From positions 90,058,440-90,122,439 of the forward strand of contig OZ018335.1 of NCBI GenBank assembly GCA_963969495.1: 64,000 nt of DNA. The letters are read 5' to 3'. Below the pieces are notes generated by a model that was not told the origin of the DNA, ran no database searches, and saw only the letters and a list, made by a program, of their open reading frames with translations. This DNA is from Ceratothoa steindachneri (lineage: Eukaryota; Arthropoda; Malacostraca; Isopoda; Cymothoidae). Below are positions 36,367 through 47,934 of this stretch, piece after piece; within the stretch, counting starts at the first letter, position 1; every line of letters begins with the position of its first letter. Position numbers and translations under genes: made by a program.

Positions 36367-37552
36367 GAACCGACCGACCGACGACATAGTCAAATGTAGA
36401 GTTGCACGCAACTAAAAATGTGAATCAATCGATTACCTGTACAGAAACAGGAAACAAGCGAGCGATATCTTTAAAATGTTAAATCCAACTGCAAACAGAT
36501 CGGGGGTGGGTGGGGGTGGGGGTTTGCCTGTTTGTGCCTCTAAATCGAGAAATGAGACTTCTAGCAAACATATCTTGCAAAACAGTTATACCCTTTCTAG
36601 CGGTAGGGTGGGGGTGCACCCCATCGAACTGGTACCGAAGCTTATGGTAGTTTTTGAGCCCTTCGAGTTGGGACCGCAAGTACAGGAAGCTGTTTATTGC
36701 CCAATAACGGTAATTTTCACATTTTGACATACCCAATGACATGAAAATAGACTTAATCGTTCATTACCAGCTTTTTCACGAATTGTGGCATTGTTTGTTA
36801 CACTGCATGAAAACTTTGGTAGATCTTAATACGTCTATTTTTTACCACAGCTTCTTTATTCTTGGGTTGTTGTTATTTTGTAATTGATGTAACTTGATGG
36901 AATGACATATGCAAATGCAAAAGACAGTAACAGTAAATACACACCGTTAAATTGAGAGGAGACAATCTTTTTCAAATCGAAGACCTTGGATTGTGATTCA
37001 CTGATTTAAGAACACACTACATATACCCTGATGTTGTTGTAGAGTTTGCAGGACCTGAAGCTAAACTGTTCTTAACTGAACCTGTCGATAATAATGTGCT
37101 CACTATTATTGTGTTGTAGCTTCTCTTTATTTTTTACCTCAGTCAAAATTTACCCTGATGTAACACATTTAGCCTTAAAAACAAACACTCAAAATATGCT
37201 TCTCTACAATCCAAGCAATCCATTGCGAGTCGTCTTTTGTGCTTCTTTTAAATCTCTTGATCTTTTACACGGCTATATCTATACACAGCAAAGGGTGAAC
37301 GAGGGCGTTAAACCTTTTATATAAAACAAACAAAAACCCAAATTTTTCAAACATGAAATAAAGACTTTGTAAAATTTATTCGAAAAAAAGTTTGAGCCCC
37401 TCCCATGTTAATTGCTTATTTTGGCGGACATAATTTTCTCTGAACTCACAAAATAAAAAGGTTCTAACGAGTTAAAATGCTTCAGGAACCGGTAAAACAC
37501 CGATTTAGGTTTTATGCTCAGAGACATACAGGTGCCTCCTGATGATGGAGCT
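36367..37552. other. Unassigned stretch
   Basis: Open frames on both strands at 36476-36742 overlap and have no known motif. The rest is AT-rich without recognised features. Confidence 0.45.
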
Positions 37553-37880
37553 CATCTTTCCTACCACTCTCTCTCTCTCTTGTTTATCTCTCTCTCTCTT
37601 TTGGTTTCTCTCTCGTTTATCTCTCTCTCTCTCTCTTTTGCTTCTCTCCCTCTTGTTTGTTTATCTCTCTATTTTCTCACCACTCTCTCGTTTATCTATC
37701 TCTCTTTTTTTCTTTTTGTTTACCACTCTCTTTTTGCCTCTCTCTCGCTCTTGTTTATCTATCTTTCTCTTTTACTTCTCTCTACCTGGTTTATCTCTCT
37801 TTTGGGGCTATCTCTCTCTTGTTTATTTATCGCTCTCTTCTGTTTATAAATCTCACTCGCTCTTGTTTATTTATCTTATT
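37553..37880 (+). repeat. (CT)n-rich compound microsatellite
   Basis: Runs of CTCTCT alternate with TTGTTTATC and CTTTT. Apparent proteins in several frames (SLSLSLL type) are products of this composition. Confidence 0.92.
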
Positions 37881-38269
37881 ATGTACCTGCAAGGGTATGT
37901 CACGGGTACCCTGGTCAACCTTGCTGCAGGAGGAATGTATGCCCTTCCGGCCCAAACACCGGCAGTTTACCATCCTTTGTATTTCACTTTAAATTCAAGT
38001 CAAAGAAACTCCTACCGTTCTGCAGACTCATTTTTTTTTGTACCTATATTTTTTTCTAACCATTTCCTTTTTTACGCTTCAGGAGTTACACGCTTTTTTA
38101 AGTGTACGTATTCTTATACCTTTAGCAGATGGTTCTACTATTTTGTCTAACCTCTACTCATCTAATCACTGTTCTTCAGCTTAACTCTAAAATTTGATCT
38201 TCAATTCTAAAGAATAAATTTTATGCAAAATAAATAAGTATTAATTATGCCTTTGAAAAGTTTATTTTG
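37881..38269 (+). other. Open but unassigned stretch
   Basis: A frame continues out of the CT tract with GTLVNLAAGGMYALPAQTPA, ending at a stop after 38140. No domain is recognised. CTTCAGGAGT at 38079-38088 recurs at 39286, so part of this may be repetitive. Confidence 0.3.
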
Positions 38270-40425
38270 AATTATCTTTCAATGGATGCTTTATTAATTC
38301 CTTGATTTTAGATTTCTTCTCATTGTATGCCTTAGTAATGCTTTTGTATTCCTAGCCAACGTATGCTGTGTTAAATTCGTTGACATTACATATTGTGATA
38401 AATCCCTTGCTTCTGTATTCGTTGTCAGTGTAAGCATTATTAATTCCTTGTTAAAATATGCTTTAGAAATTCCTTGTTTTGTATTCCTTCTCATTGTATT
38501 ATTTGTTAATTCCTTGTTTTTGTATCCCTTGCCAATATATGCTTTGTTAAATTTCTGGTTTCTGTATTTCTTTTCAAAGCATGCTTTGTTAAATTCCTTG
38601 TTAATATTCCTTCTCAATGAATGCTTTGTAAAATTACTTGTAAATGTATTATTTTTTTAAATTCCTTGTTTATGTATTCCTTGTCACTATATGCGCGCTT
38701 TTAAATTTTGTTGTTTCTGTATTGCTTGGCAATGCATGCTTTGTTAAATTCCATGTTTCTGTATTCCTTGTCTTTGTATATGGTTTCCTAAATTACTTAT
38801 TTCTGCATTCTTGCTCAATTTATACATTTTACAAAAATTCCTTATCAATGTATGCAGTGTTAAATTAGTTTTCAGGGAATGTGCTGAAAATTTCTTGCTT
38901 ATGTATTCACTTTCAATGTCTGCTTTATTATATACCTGGGTTTTATATTCCTTGTAAAGGCATGCTTTGCTTATTTCTTTGTTTCTGCATTCCTTGTCAC
39001 TCTATGTGTGTGATAAATTCCTTGTTTCTGTATTCCGTGTCAATGTATGATTTGTTAAATTCCTTGTTTCTGCATACCTTGTTAATTCATTCTTTGTTGA
39101 TTCCCTAGTTTATATATTCCTTATCAACGCATTTTTTGTTAAAATCCTTTTCAATGTATGTTTTCATAGCTTCCTTCTTTCTGTATTTATTGTCAGTATA
39201 AAAGTATAAGCTTTGTTAAATTCCTTGTTTCTGTATTCCTTGCCACTGTATGCTTTGTTTTTCTATCTCTTTCTTTTTCTATGCTTCAGGAGTCAATGCA
39301 CTTTTGTTAAATTGCTTGTCAATATATGAGTTGTTAAATTCATTGTTTTTTAGTATTCCTTATTAACGCATGCTAAGTTAAATTCCTAAATTCGTTGGGC
39401 CGTATTCATTTTAAATGATGCATTGTTAATTGCTTGTTTTCTCTTCCTTATCAATTTTATACTGGGCTAAATTATCTCTTTCTGTATTGCTTGTAAATGC
39501 ATGCACTGTTAAATTCCTTGTTGATGCATGCGCTGTTAAATTCCTTGTTTTGTATGCCTTGTCAATGCATGCTATGCTAAATGCTTTGTATCTAAATTCC
39601 TTGTAATTATATGTCTTGTTAAATATCTTGTTCTGAATTCCTTGTAAATGTATGTTATGTTAAATTCATTGGTTTTGTATTCTTTGTCAATGCATGCTTG
39701 TTTATTTCCTCGTTTCTGTAGTCTTTGTCAATAAATGCGTAGTTAAATTCCTTGTTTTTGTATTTCTTTTTAAGATATACATTTAAATGACTTGTTTGCC
39801 TATTTCCTGTAAATGTATGCGTTGTTAAGTTCCTTGTTTCTGTATTCCTTGTATGCGTTGTTTAATTCTTTATTTACCTATTCCTCTTCAATATGCAGGT
39901 TGCTAATACCTTGGTATATGTATGTCTTTTCAATATATGCATTGTTAAATTACTTGTTTATATATTCAATGTATGCGTTGTCAAAATCCTTTTTCTGGAT
40001 TCTTTGTCAATATATGACCTGTAAAATTCCTTTTTTTCTGTATTCCTTGTCAATATATGCGTTGTTACATTCTTTGATTATGTATTCCTTCTCCATCAAG
40101 ACTTCATTTACTTCTTTCTTTCTTAATTCCTTGCAAATGTATGCATTGGTAAATTCCTTGTTTCTGTATTCATTGTCTACGTCTGTGTTTTTATATTCCT
40201 TTATTCTGTATTCCATGTCAATATATGCGTTGTTTAATTTCTAGTTTTTGTATTCATTGTCAATGTTCACTCTATTAAATTATTTACTTGTTTCTTTTTC
40301 ATTGTCATTGTTAGCTTTCAAAATTCATTGTTTCAGTATTCTCATTCAATGTATGCATTTTAAATTTACTTATTTCTTTTTTCCTTTTCAAATTATCTGC
40401 TGTTAAATTTCTTGTTTCACCATGT

Positions 40426-41265
40426 CAGAGAGAGAGAGAGAGAGAGAGAGAGATATTCACGCATCTTTCGGTAAACTTCCGGGGCGATAACGAAGCGAGA
40501 CGACTCAGACTGGAGCCCGGAACCCAAATCAGCGAGAGGGCGCTAAGCCCTTACTCGCCGCGCCTTGAATCGGAGTGGAACCCATTTCCGACGGCAAACA
40601 AAATCGCTTCCAGCGAAGTCGTATAAATTTCCTAGCGCAAAAACGAGCAAATTATTATTCAACCAGGAGCCAGTCACTGCTCACGCAGTTTCCAAGCAGT
40701 AATCAAGAGGATTTATTGGAACGAGTCAAAGGCAAAGGACACAACGCACCACTTCACAAGTGACTCTCTGGTACCCTAAAGACCCGCAGGCAAGAAAATA
40801 GTTGTTCAGAACTAGGGCAGTCAAGGACGTAATGACTCATTCTGGAATAACGCGCTTCGCTCCGTGCCCTGCAAGGATACTCCCTCGAACAACCACTCGA
40901 GGCCCCCTTCCCCTCTTGGAAAATCAAGCTTCACCTCATCTCCCCCCGTTTACTTTCGAGTAAATAGTGTGCTACTCATAGCTCAGGCCGAAACATTCAT
41001 TGTATATTAACTTCCTTTTGCTGAAAGATTAGTTTTCCCATAGTGTATAAATTATTGTTAAATTCTGTTATTTTTTTGTAAAATAGTAAAGATTATTTTT
41101 GTATCTCTTGTTTAAATCCCAGAACCACATAAAAAGCCATTGATCGATTTTCTAAGTCGGCCAACGTTATAAACGCACTTGAATATCCTCCGTACTTAAA
41201 AGGAACTTCCTCGGCGTCCACGGAGGACAAGCGAAAGTCAGTGGAATCTATCCGCCCGATGACAT
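40426..41265 (+). mobile_element. Insertion 1 in the 42-bp array
   Basis: Starts with (AG)n and runs about 0.84 kb before units resume. It is related to insertion 2: both have CGGTAAACTTCCGG / CGGCAAACTTCTGG, GGCGCTAA, ACCCTAAAG-CGCAGGCA and GTCAAGGACG followed by AATAACGC. No coding region is seen. It could be a solo LTR or another non-coding element. Confidence 0.6.
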
Positions 41266-41869
41266 ACTATTCCCTGTCAATATACGCGTTGTTATGTTCC
41301 TTGTTTCCTTATTCTTTGTGAATATGTGCTTTGTTTAATTCCTTGTGTATGTATTTCTTGTTAATTGATGCTTTATTAAATTCCTCGCTACATTTTCCTT
41401 GTTAATTCATGTTTAATTAAAGTACTTGTTATATTCTTCTTTGTAAATGTACAGTATGTTTTGATATATTCCTTGTTTCTGTAATCTTTGTCAATTTATG
41501 CTCTGTGAAATTCTTTGACTCTATATGTCGTAAATGTAAACATTTTTAAATTTATTGTTTCTCTATTCATCGTCAATGTAAGCGATGCTAATTTCTTCCT
41601 TTCTTTATTCCTTGTCAATGAATTTGTTGTTAAATATTATTTGTGTATGCACTACTTCTGAATTTATGCGTTGTTAAATTCTTTGTTTATGTATTCTCTG
41701 TCAATATAGGACTTTTTAAATTCTCGTTTCTGTATTCCTTGTCATATATGCGTTATTAAGTTCCTTGTTTCTGCATTCCGTGTCAATTTTTGTTTTGTTA
41801 ATTTCTTTTTTTCGGTATTTCTTGTCAATATCTGCTTTATAAAATTCCTATTTTCTGTATTCCTAGTCA

Positions 41870-41873
<4 letters not shown>

Positions 41874-41934
<61 letters not shown>

Positions 41935-42925
41935 GTCGCGCAGACAAAGAGAAAAAGAAGTATCTCACGGACGAAGAACATTCCATCGGAACCCTTCGGC
42001 AAACTTCTGGAGCGCTAACGAGTCAAACTAGAGCCGGGACACCATTTTGCGATATGGCGCTAAAACCATTGCCGCCGTGTCTTTGGAACAGAGTTGGAAT
42101 CACTTCCGTGGGCAAACAAGAGAGCTTCCGGCGGAGTCGAATATATTCCGCAGCCCGGGAATGATCAAATGATTATTCGGGACGTGAGCTGTATCCACGC
42201 CGCTTTCACGCGAGCAAGATTCATGCAGTGCTCACGCAATACTCTCACAGTACTCACGCAGCATCTCGAGAGTTCATTAGAATCATCCAAGGACAACGCG
42301 CATTTCTCGAGCGACACCCCGGCACCCTAAGGGCTCGCAGGCAGAAACCATTATTTGGAAAGAAGGAGGTCAAGGACGAAGTCCTCAGTCAAGAATAACG
42401 CACTTAGCTACGCTCCCCCGAGAAGAATACTCTCCGGAGCGACTACTCGAAGTCTACTCCATAAAATTGTGAGCCATTACATTTTATTTTTCATCGTCAA
42501 AGAGGCGTGACGCTCTCCGACCGCAAGACTCACTTCATAGTCTCCTATCGATCCCTCTCGGGTAATTTTGGTGCCTCGTACGGCTCAGACAAAATCATTC
42601 TTTGTAAATTCAATTCAATTTTTAATTGCCAAACGATTAACGTAATTATTAAAGTATCATTCTTGTTAATCTCATTTGTTGTTTGTATAGTATTAAATAT
42701 TATTTTGTTTAACTTGTTTCTATCCTATAGCCACTCGAAACCTATTGAAATAGTATCAAAGTTCGCCAATATTAGAGTTTGCTCTCGTTTTCAATTCCCA
42801 CGCACTTTAGAGGGAGACATTCCCTATATTTGTGTGTCGCCTCCTACCCCCCCCCCCCCACGCCATCCACGTCTAGGGGGGGGGGGAGCAAAGGTCAGAG
42901 AGGACTACCTGATCCTACGACATCA
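41874..42925 (+). mobile_element. Insertion 2 in the 42-bp array
   Basis: About 1.05 kb, starting with a longer (GA)n (41876-41928). It shares ordered blocks with insertion 1 at perhaps two-thirds identity by eye. The right part carries a C run and G run that can pair. An open frame at 42507-43052 crosses into the array and is not credible as a gene. Confidence 0.6.
42847..42886. other. C13 / G11 homopolymer hairpin
   Basis: Thirteen C, a 16-nt spacer, then eleven G. It can form a very stable hairpin or a quadruplex/i-motif. Confidence 0.9.
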
Positions 42926-44639
42926 ATATATTCGCGTTGGTAAATTTCTTGTCTCTCTATTCATTGTCAATATATGTTTTGTTAATTTCCTAGTTTCTTT
43001 ATTCCCTGCCAATATAGCATTGTTATATTCCTTATTTCTCTATTCAACGTAAATAAATGCACCTTTAAATTCTTTGTTTCTATATATCTTGTAATGTAAG
43101 CAGTTAAATTCATTGTGTATCTATTCCATCTCAATGTATGCGCTATTAAATTTTATGTTTCTCTATTCCTTTTCTATCTAAGCTTAGTTAAATTCTTTGT
43201 TTGTATATTCTTTGTCATTGTATACTTGATTAAATTTCATGTTTGTTTTTCGTTTTCAATGTTAGCGTTGTTAATTTGATTATTTCTGTATTCTTATTCA
43301 ATGTATGCATTTTTAATTTGCTTGTTTCTGTATTTCTTCTCAATAGTTGGCCTGATGAATTACTTGTTTCTTTATTCCTTTGCAATATATGCCCTAATAA
43401 ATTCCTTGCTTCTATATTTCTCGACAATGTATGCGTTGTTAAATTCCTTGTTTCTTTTATTCTTTGTGACTATATGCTTTGCTAGATTCCTTGTTTCTAT
43501 ATTCCTTATCAGATGTATGCTTTGTTTAATTCATTGTTTCTGTTTTCATTGTCAATGCATGTTTTATTAAATTCCTTGTTTTCTTTTCGTTGCGAATATA
43601 TGTTTTGTCAGATTCCTTGTTTCTCTAATCTTGGTCAATATATGCTTTGTTAAATGATTGTTTCTATATTACTTGTGAATGTATGCCTCGCTAAATTCTT
43701 TGTGAAAGTAAGCGTTGCTAAATTTCTAGTTTCTTTATTTTTGTCAAAGCATGCTTTGCTAAATTCCTTGATTCTCTATTCCTTATCATTCGATTCGTTG
43801 TCAAATGCCTCGTTCTGTATTCCTTGTCATTATATGCGTTGTTGAATTCATTGTTCATGTACTCATTGTCAATGTATGTTAAGTTAAATCCCTTTTTTTA
43901 TTTCAATTGCAGCGTTGTTAAATTCCTTGTTTTTTTAACTCTATTTCAACGTATGCATTTTTCATTTCCCTTTTCTGCATTCCTTGCCAATAAAGAGACT
44001 AAGGAATTCCTTGTTTCTCTTTTCCTTGTCAATGTATGTGCTATTGAATTCCTTGTTTATCTATTCCTTTTCAATGTATGCGTTGTTAAATTCCTTGTTT
44101 CTTTAATCTTTGTCAATATAAGCTTGGTTAAATTCCTCGTTTCTCAGTTGCTTTAAATGCATGCTTTTAAATTCCTTGTTTCCCTATTCCTTTTCAATAT
44201 ATGCATTGTTTACTTTCTTATTTCTGTATTTCTTATCAATGTATGCGTTGTTATATTCCTGGTTTCTGAATTATTTGCGTGTTTAATTCTTTTTTATCTA
44301 TTCCTTTTCAATGTATGCATTGATTCTTCTTTGTCTCTGTATTTCTCTTCAATACATGCCCTGCTACATTATTTATTTCGGTATTCGATGGCAAAATATG
44401 CGTTTTAACTGCCTTGTCCTATTTAGACCTGTCCATGTTAATATTTTGGTTTAAGAAAAGAAGTTCCCAATGTAAAGGTTTGCTCTTCTGCAACTTCTCT
44501 CTAATCCAGTAGATTTAAACCTTTTTATGATAGTGGGACCCTTATTGCTATTTACTCCTTTTCACGCTCAAATTCAAAAAGTTGACTTTCAAATTAAAAT
44601 AGATGCTGAAGATTGCGCATTTGCAGTTTCCTCTTCTGG

Positions 44640-46990
44640 ACATTCTTGAAAATTGCTCATTCTGAATTCTATGTTATATACAGCCTCTTTGGCTTTGTTT
44701 TGTTGTTCATTAGTTAATAAAGATCTATACTTTGGGTCCAGATAAACACTAGCCAACAGAACATCATTTTCCAGTAAATGATTTTCTCTTGTTCCATGGA
44801 AGTCTTGATACCTTCAGCCATAGTACCCTTAATTTGAGGAAGGGAGTAGATCAAAGACTTCCATTCCTTATGAAAACTGACCAGGAGTCGAATTTTCAGC
44901 TTGAATTTTCTTTGTAATAATATAGGGTTGAGGAAGCACATTGGCAAGTTTTTTCACTGCATTCCACATTGCTACTGGTAGTGTAATTTTGGGGTTCACC
45001 AAGTCAATAAAACAGGTTTCAAATTTCTGGGTTTCCTAGGTCAATAAAAACAAGTTTCAAATTTCTGGGCTCACCAGGTCAATAAAAACAGAATTCAAAT
45101 TTCTGGGTTCACCAGGTCAATAAAAACAAGTTTCAAATTTCTGGGTTCACCGGGTCAATAAAAACAGGATTCAAATTTCTGGGTTCACCAGGCCAATAAA
45201 AACAGGATTCAAATTTCTGGGTTCACCAGGTCAATAAAAACAGGTTTCAAATTTCTGGGTTCACCAGGTCAATAAAAACAGGTTTCAAATTTATGGGTTC
45301 ACCAGGTCAATAAAAACAGGATTCAAATTTCTGGGTTCACCAGGTCAATAAAAACAGGTTTCAAATTTCTGGGTTCACCAGGTCAATAAAAATAGGTTTC
45401 AAATTTCTGGGTTCACCAGGACAATAAAAACAGGTTTCAAATTTCTGGGTTCACCAGGTCAATAAAAAACAGGATTCAAATTTCTGGGTTCACTAAGGCA
45501 ATAAAACATGTTTCAAATTTCTGGGTTCTCCAGGTCAATAAAAACAGGATTCAAATTTCCCTGGTTTACCAGGTCAATAAAAACAGGATTCAAATACCTG
45601 GGCTCACCAGGTCAATAAAAACAGGATTCAAATTTCTGGGTTCACCAGGGCAATAAAAACAGGTTTCAAATTTCTGGGTTCACCAGGTCAAAAAAACAGG
45701 TTTTAAATTTCTGGCTTCACCAGGTTAATAAAAACAGGTTTTAAATATCTGGGTTCATCAGGTCAATAAAAACAAGTTTCAAATTTCTGGGTTCACCAGG
45801 TCAATAAAAACAGGTTTCAAATTTCTGGGTTCATCAGGTTAATAAAAACAGGATTCAAATTTCTGGGTTCACCAGGTCAATAAAAACAGGTTTCAAATTT
45901 CTGGGTTCACTAGGTCAATAAAAACAGATTTCAAATTTCTTGGTTCACCAGGTCAATAAAAACAGGTTTTAAATATCTGGGTTAACCAGGTCAATAAAAA
46001 CAGAATTCAAATTTCTGGGTTCACCAGCTAAAAAAAAACAGGTTTTAAATTTCTGGGTTCACCAGCTCAATAAAAACAGGTTTCAATTCCAGTAAGCGCT
46101 CTATCATGCTCATGCGCTACCTCACCTTGTAACCTGATCTAAAATTGCTACCTTTCCACTATGTTGCTTACGTATTGCTTCAATTATTTTTACTTTCATG
46201 AAGCTACTACTACAACTTGCTTTATCTTAGTTAAAAGAGGCTGTATGTTTATGTGCTAAGCCATTACGAATGGCAAGATGTAGAGTATGTACAGCACACC
46301 GCATATGATTGATTCTTGAGAGGATTGAAATTTCTTCTGCAGTACTATTTAAATGATCAGATTCTACTGTATCATCAGGCTGCAGTTCTTGTTTTTTTGT
46401 CAAAAGCAACTTCTTCTATTTCACATTCGTCTTCTCTCTCTTGGTCTTTATTTAACTTTTCAATTGTATTGGTCATATTTGAGACATTATCATTTACAAT
46501 GCACAACACCTTATCATTTTCTATTTTATACTAATGCAGAACATCATTTAGAAGCTTATAATGGTACACACTTGTATGTTGGGCTTGAGTATCTCTTACT
46601 ACCAATGTACTACCAATGTACGTCTCACTATGTTATTGCTTTCATCTATAAATCTAACATTTATGGCAAATTAGTGTGTTCTTAAACGTGGGCAACCATC
46701 CATTTTTAAAAATAAAAACTTCCTTTTACTTGATTTTGAAGAACACATTTTTTTCCTTTGTTTTTTCCACTACCAAAGATCAAAAAACTACTTCTATCTA
46801 AACTAATTTTGAATTCTTGTGTCATATTTCCAATTAAACGCAACATAGCTAGTTTACAAAAGACAGGAAGAGGAAGGGAATTCTTTACCACTAATTCTAT
46901 TATTATTTTTGAACTGATCCGGTGTTATGGCCACATTCACATTTGGACTGGTAAAATATTTAGTAAGCTCTGGTTGGCAATGTTTACTTT
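44640..46990 (-). pseudogene. hAT-family transposase, disrupted by an internal minisatellite
   Basis: hAT transposases are RNase H-like cut-and-paste enzymes. On the minus strand, pieces in order are LRLIGNMTQEFKISLDRSS (46780-46840), IENDKVLCIVNDNVSNMTNT (46470-46530), NHMRCAVHTLHLAIRNGLAH (46240-46310) and, next to the repeat array, MIERLLELKPVF. Past the array come ITLPVAMWNAVKKLANVLPQ and VLLASVYLDPKYRSLLTNEQ (44715-44780), the segment before the hAT C-terminal dimerisation region. RCAVHTLHLAI and the LLASxLDPKYR-type motif are diagnostic of hAT. Many stops and shifts occur, and the 1.1-kb array splits the gene. The terminal inverted repeats were not located. Confidence 0.85.
44992..46086. 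repeat. 38-bp minisatellite, about 29 copies, inside the hAT gene
   Basis: The unit in pieces is GGGTTCACCAGGTCAATAAA and AACAGGTTTCAAATTTCT, 38 bp. Copies are much more uniform than the 32- and 42-bp arrays, differing by one to four bases, which indicates recent expansion. Read on the minus strand, one unit encodes FIDLVNP, the transposase sequence that joins the two flanking coding parts. At 38 bp it is not a multiple of three, so each added copy shifts the frame. Confidence 0.95.
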
Positions 46991-47751
46991 TAGTTGCTGA
47001 TACACCAGAAGTACTTTAACATTTGCCTCTTTTCATTCTCTTCTAGCATCTTAGAAACTCCGGGATGAATACGATTTATGTGGCGCTTTCAAATATATGC
47101 TTTTTTTTAAATATTTTCTTTTGTTGCTTAAAGGTCTACTAATTTTGGTCCAGAAGTTGAATTTCCAAACAATATTTATCATCTGCAGTAACAGTAAAAT
47201 AGTCAAATTCGCTAGAATTTTCTCTTAATCCTATATTTATTATTGAGGGCTTCAAATATATAACTAATATAGTTATATAGAATTCTAATTAATAAGATTG
47301 GATTTTGTACTTTCATTCTTATTTATGAAAAGAAGTAAATATTAATTTTCAATGAGTTATTGGATAATTAAAAATACACTTTTGTTACAAACAAGTAAAA
47401 CTACATAGTACATAAAAATTTTATTCTAAGGTATAGAAGTTAATTTTTTTGCAATAACTTTGCCCTAAAAGAAACGAAGCTTCTAACTTAATTTCGCCAA
47501 TCTATAGTTAGTTCTCATCTAACTTTTGGCTTGGCTATTTTATACCAAATTTTTCTGAAATATTCTACATCTAAATAACAATATACAATATATTATTAAA
47601 TGCAAAAATAAATTATTGTGTATTTCACGATATACTGAATATTGTTAAGTAAAATTTCGTAAAATAACATTATTTTAATTGTTGTTATCTTACGAAATTG
47701 TTTTGTAAACAAACAGTTGACATATTTGCATTTTTTCGCTAACCGCATGTT
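46991..47751. other. Unassigned AT-rich stretch
   Basis: Probably includes the decayed N-terminal or 5' part of the hAT element (a C-rich DNA-binding finger is not visible). Nothing else is recognised. Confidence 0.4.
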
Positions 47752-47934
47752 AAAACCTCTCTAAATAGTATTGTTAATGTGACGTCACTAATTAGTTATT
47801 ATTTCTATTATTTCTTCACCAAGTTCCAGTGCTTCAGAAAGTCAACCCCCCAAAGGTTTTCCAAGTTATTTCAATATTTTAAAGTTCACTTCGGACCTGA
47901 CATCACATTAACAATACTATTTAGAGAGGTTTTT
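47752..47934. mobile_element. MITE with about 35-bp terminal inverted repeats
   Basis: The left end AAAACCTCTCTAAATAGTAT then TGTTAATGTGACGTCA is mirrored by TGACATCACATTAACA and ATACTATTTAGAGAGGTTTT at the right end. It is 183 bp with no coding capacity. This is a miniature inverted-repeat element; the parent family is unknown. Confidence 0.85.

Larger units (their letters stand above)
38270..44425. repeat. Satellite-like array of a degenerate 42-bp unit
   Basis: The consensus in pieces is TGTTAAATTCCTTGTTTCTG, TATTCCTTGTCAATGTATGC and GT. The period checks at 42 bp (for example 44042 to 44084). TTCCTTG occurs twice per unit, so it too looks dimeric. About 100 units remain around two insertions. 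Because 42 is 14 codons, frames such as NSLFLYSLSMYALL stay open for over 100 codons. I treat these as by-products, since Met starts, stops and indels are scattered at random and the peptide is not conserved beyond the repeat. Confidence 0.9.

Noticed and set aside
37514..38150. Open frames of 111-202 codons over the CT-rich tract
   Set aside because: They are Leu/Ser low complexity from (CT)n. Only the last 80 codons or so leave the repeat, and these match nothing I know.
38270..44425. Apparent membrane proteins of 100-143 residues in the 42-bp array
   Set aside because: They are produced by a stop-free 14-codon repeat unit. Frames change at indels, and no non-repeat domain, start context or splice structure supports a gene.
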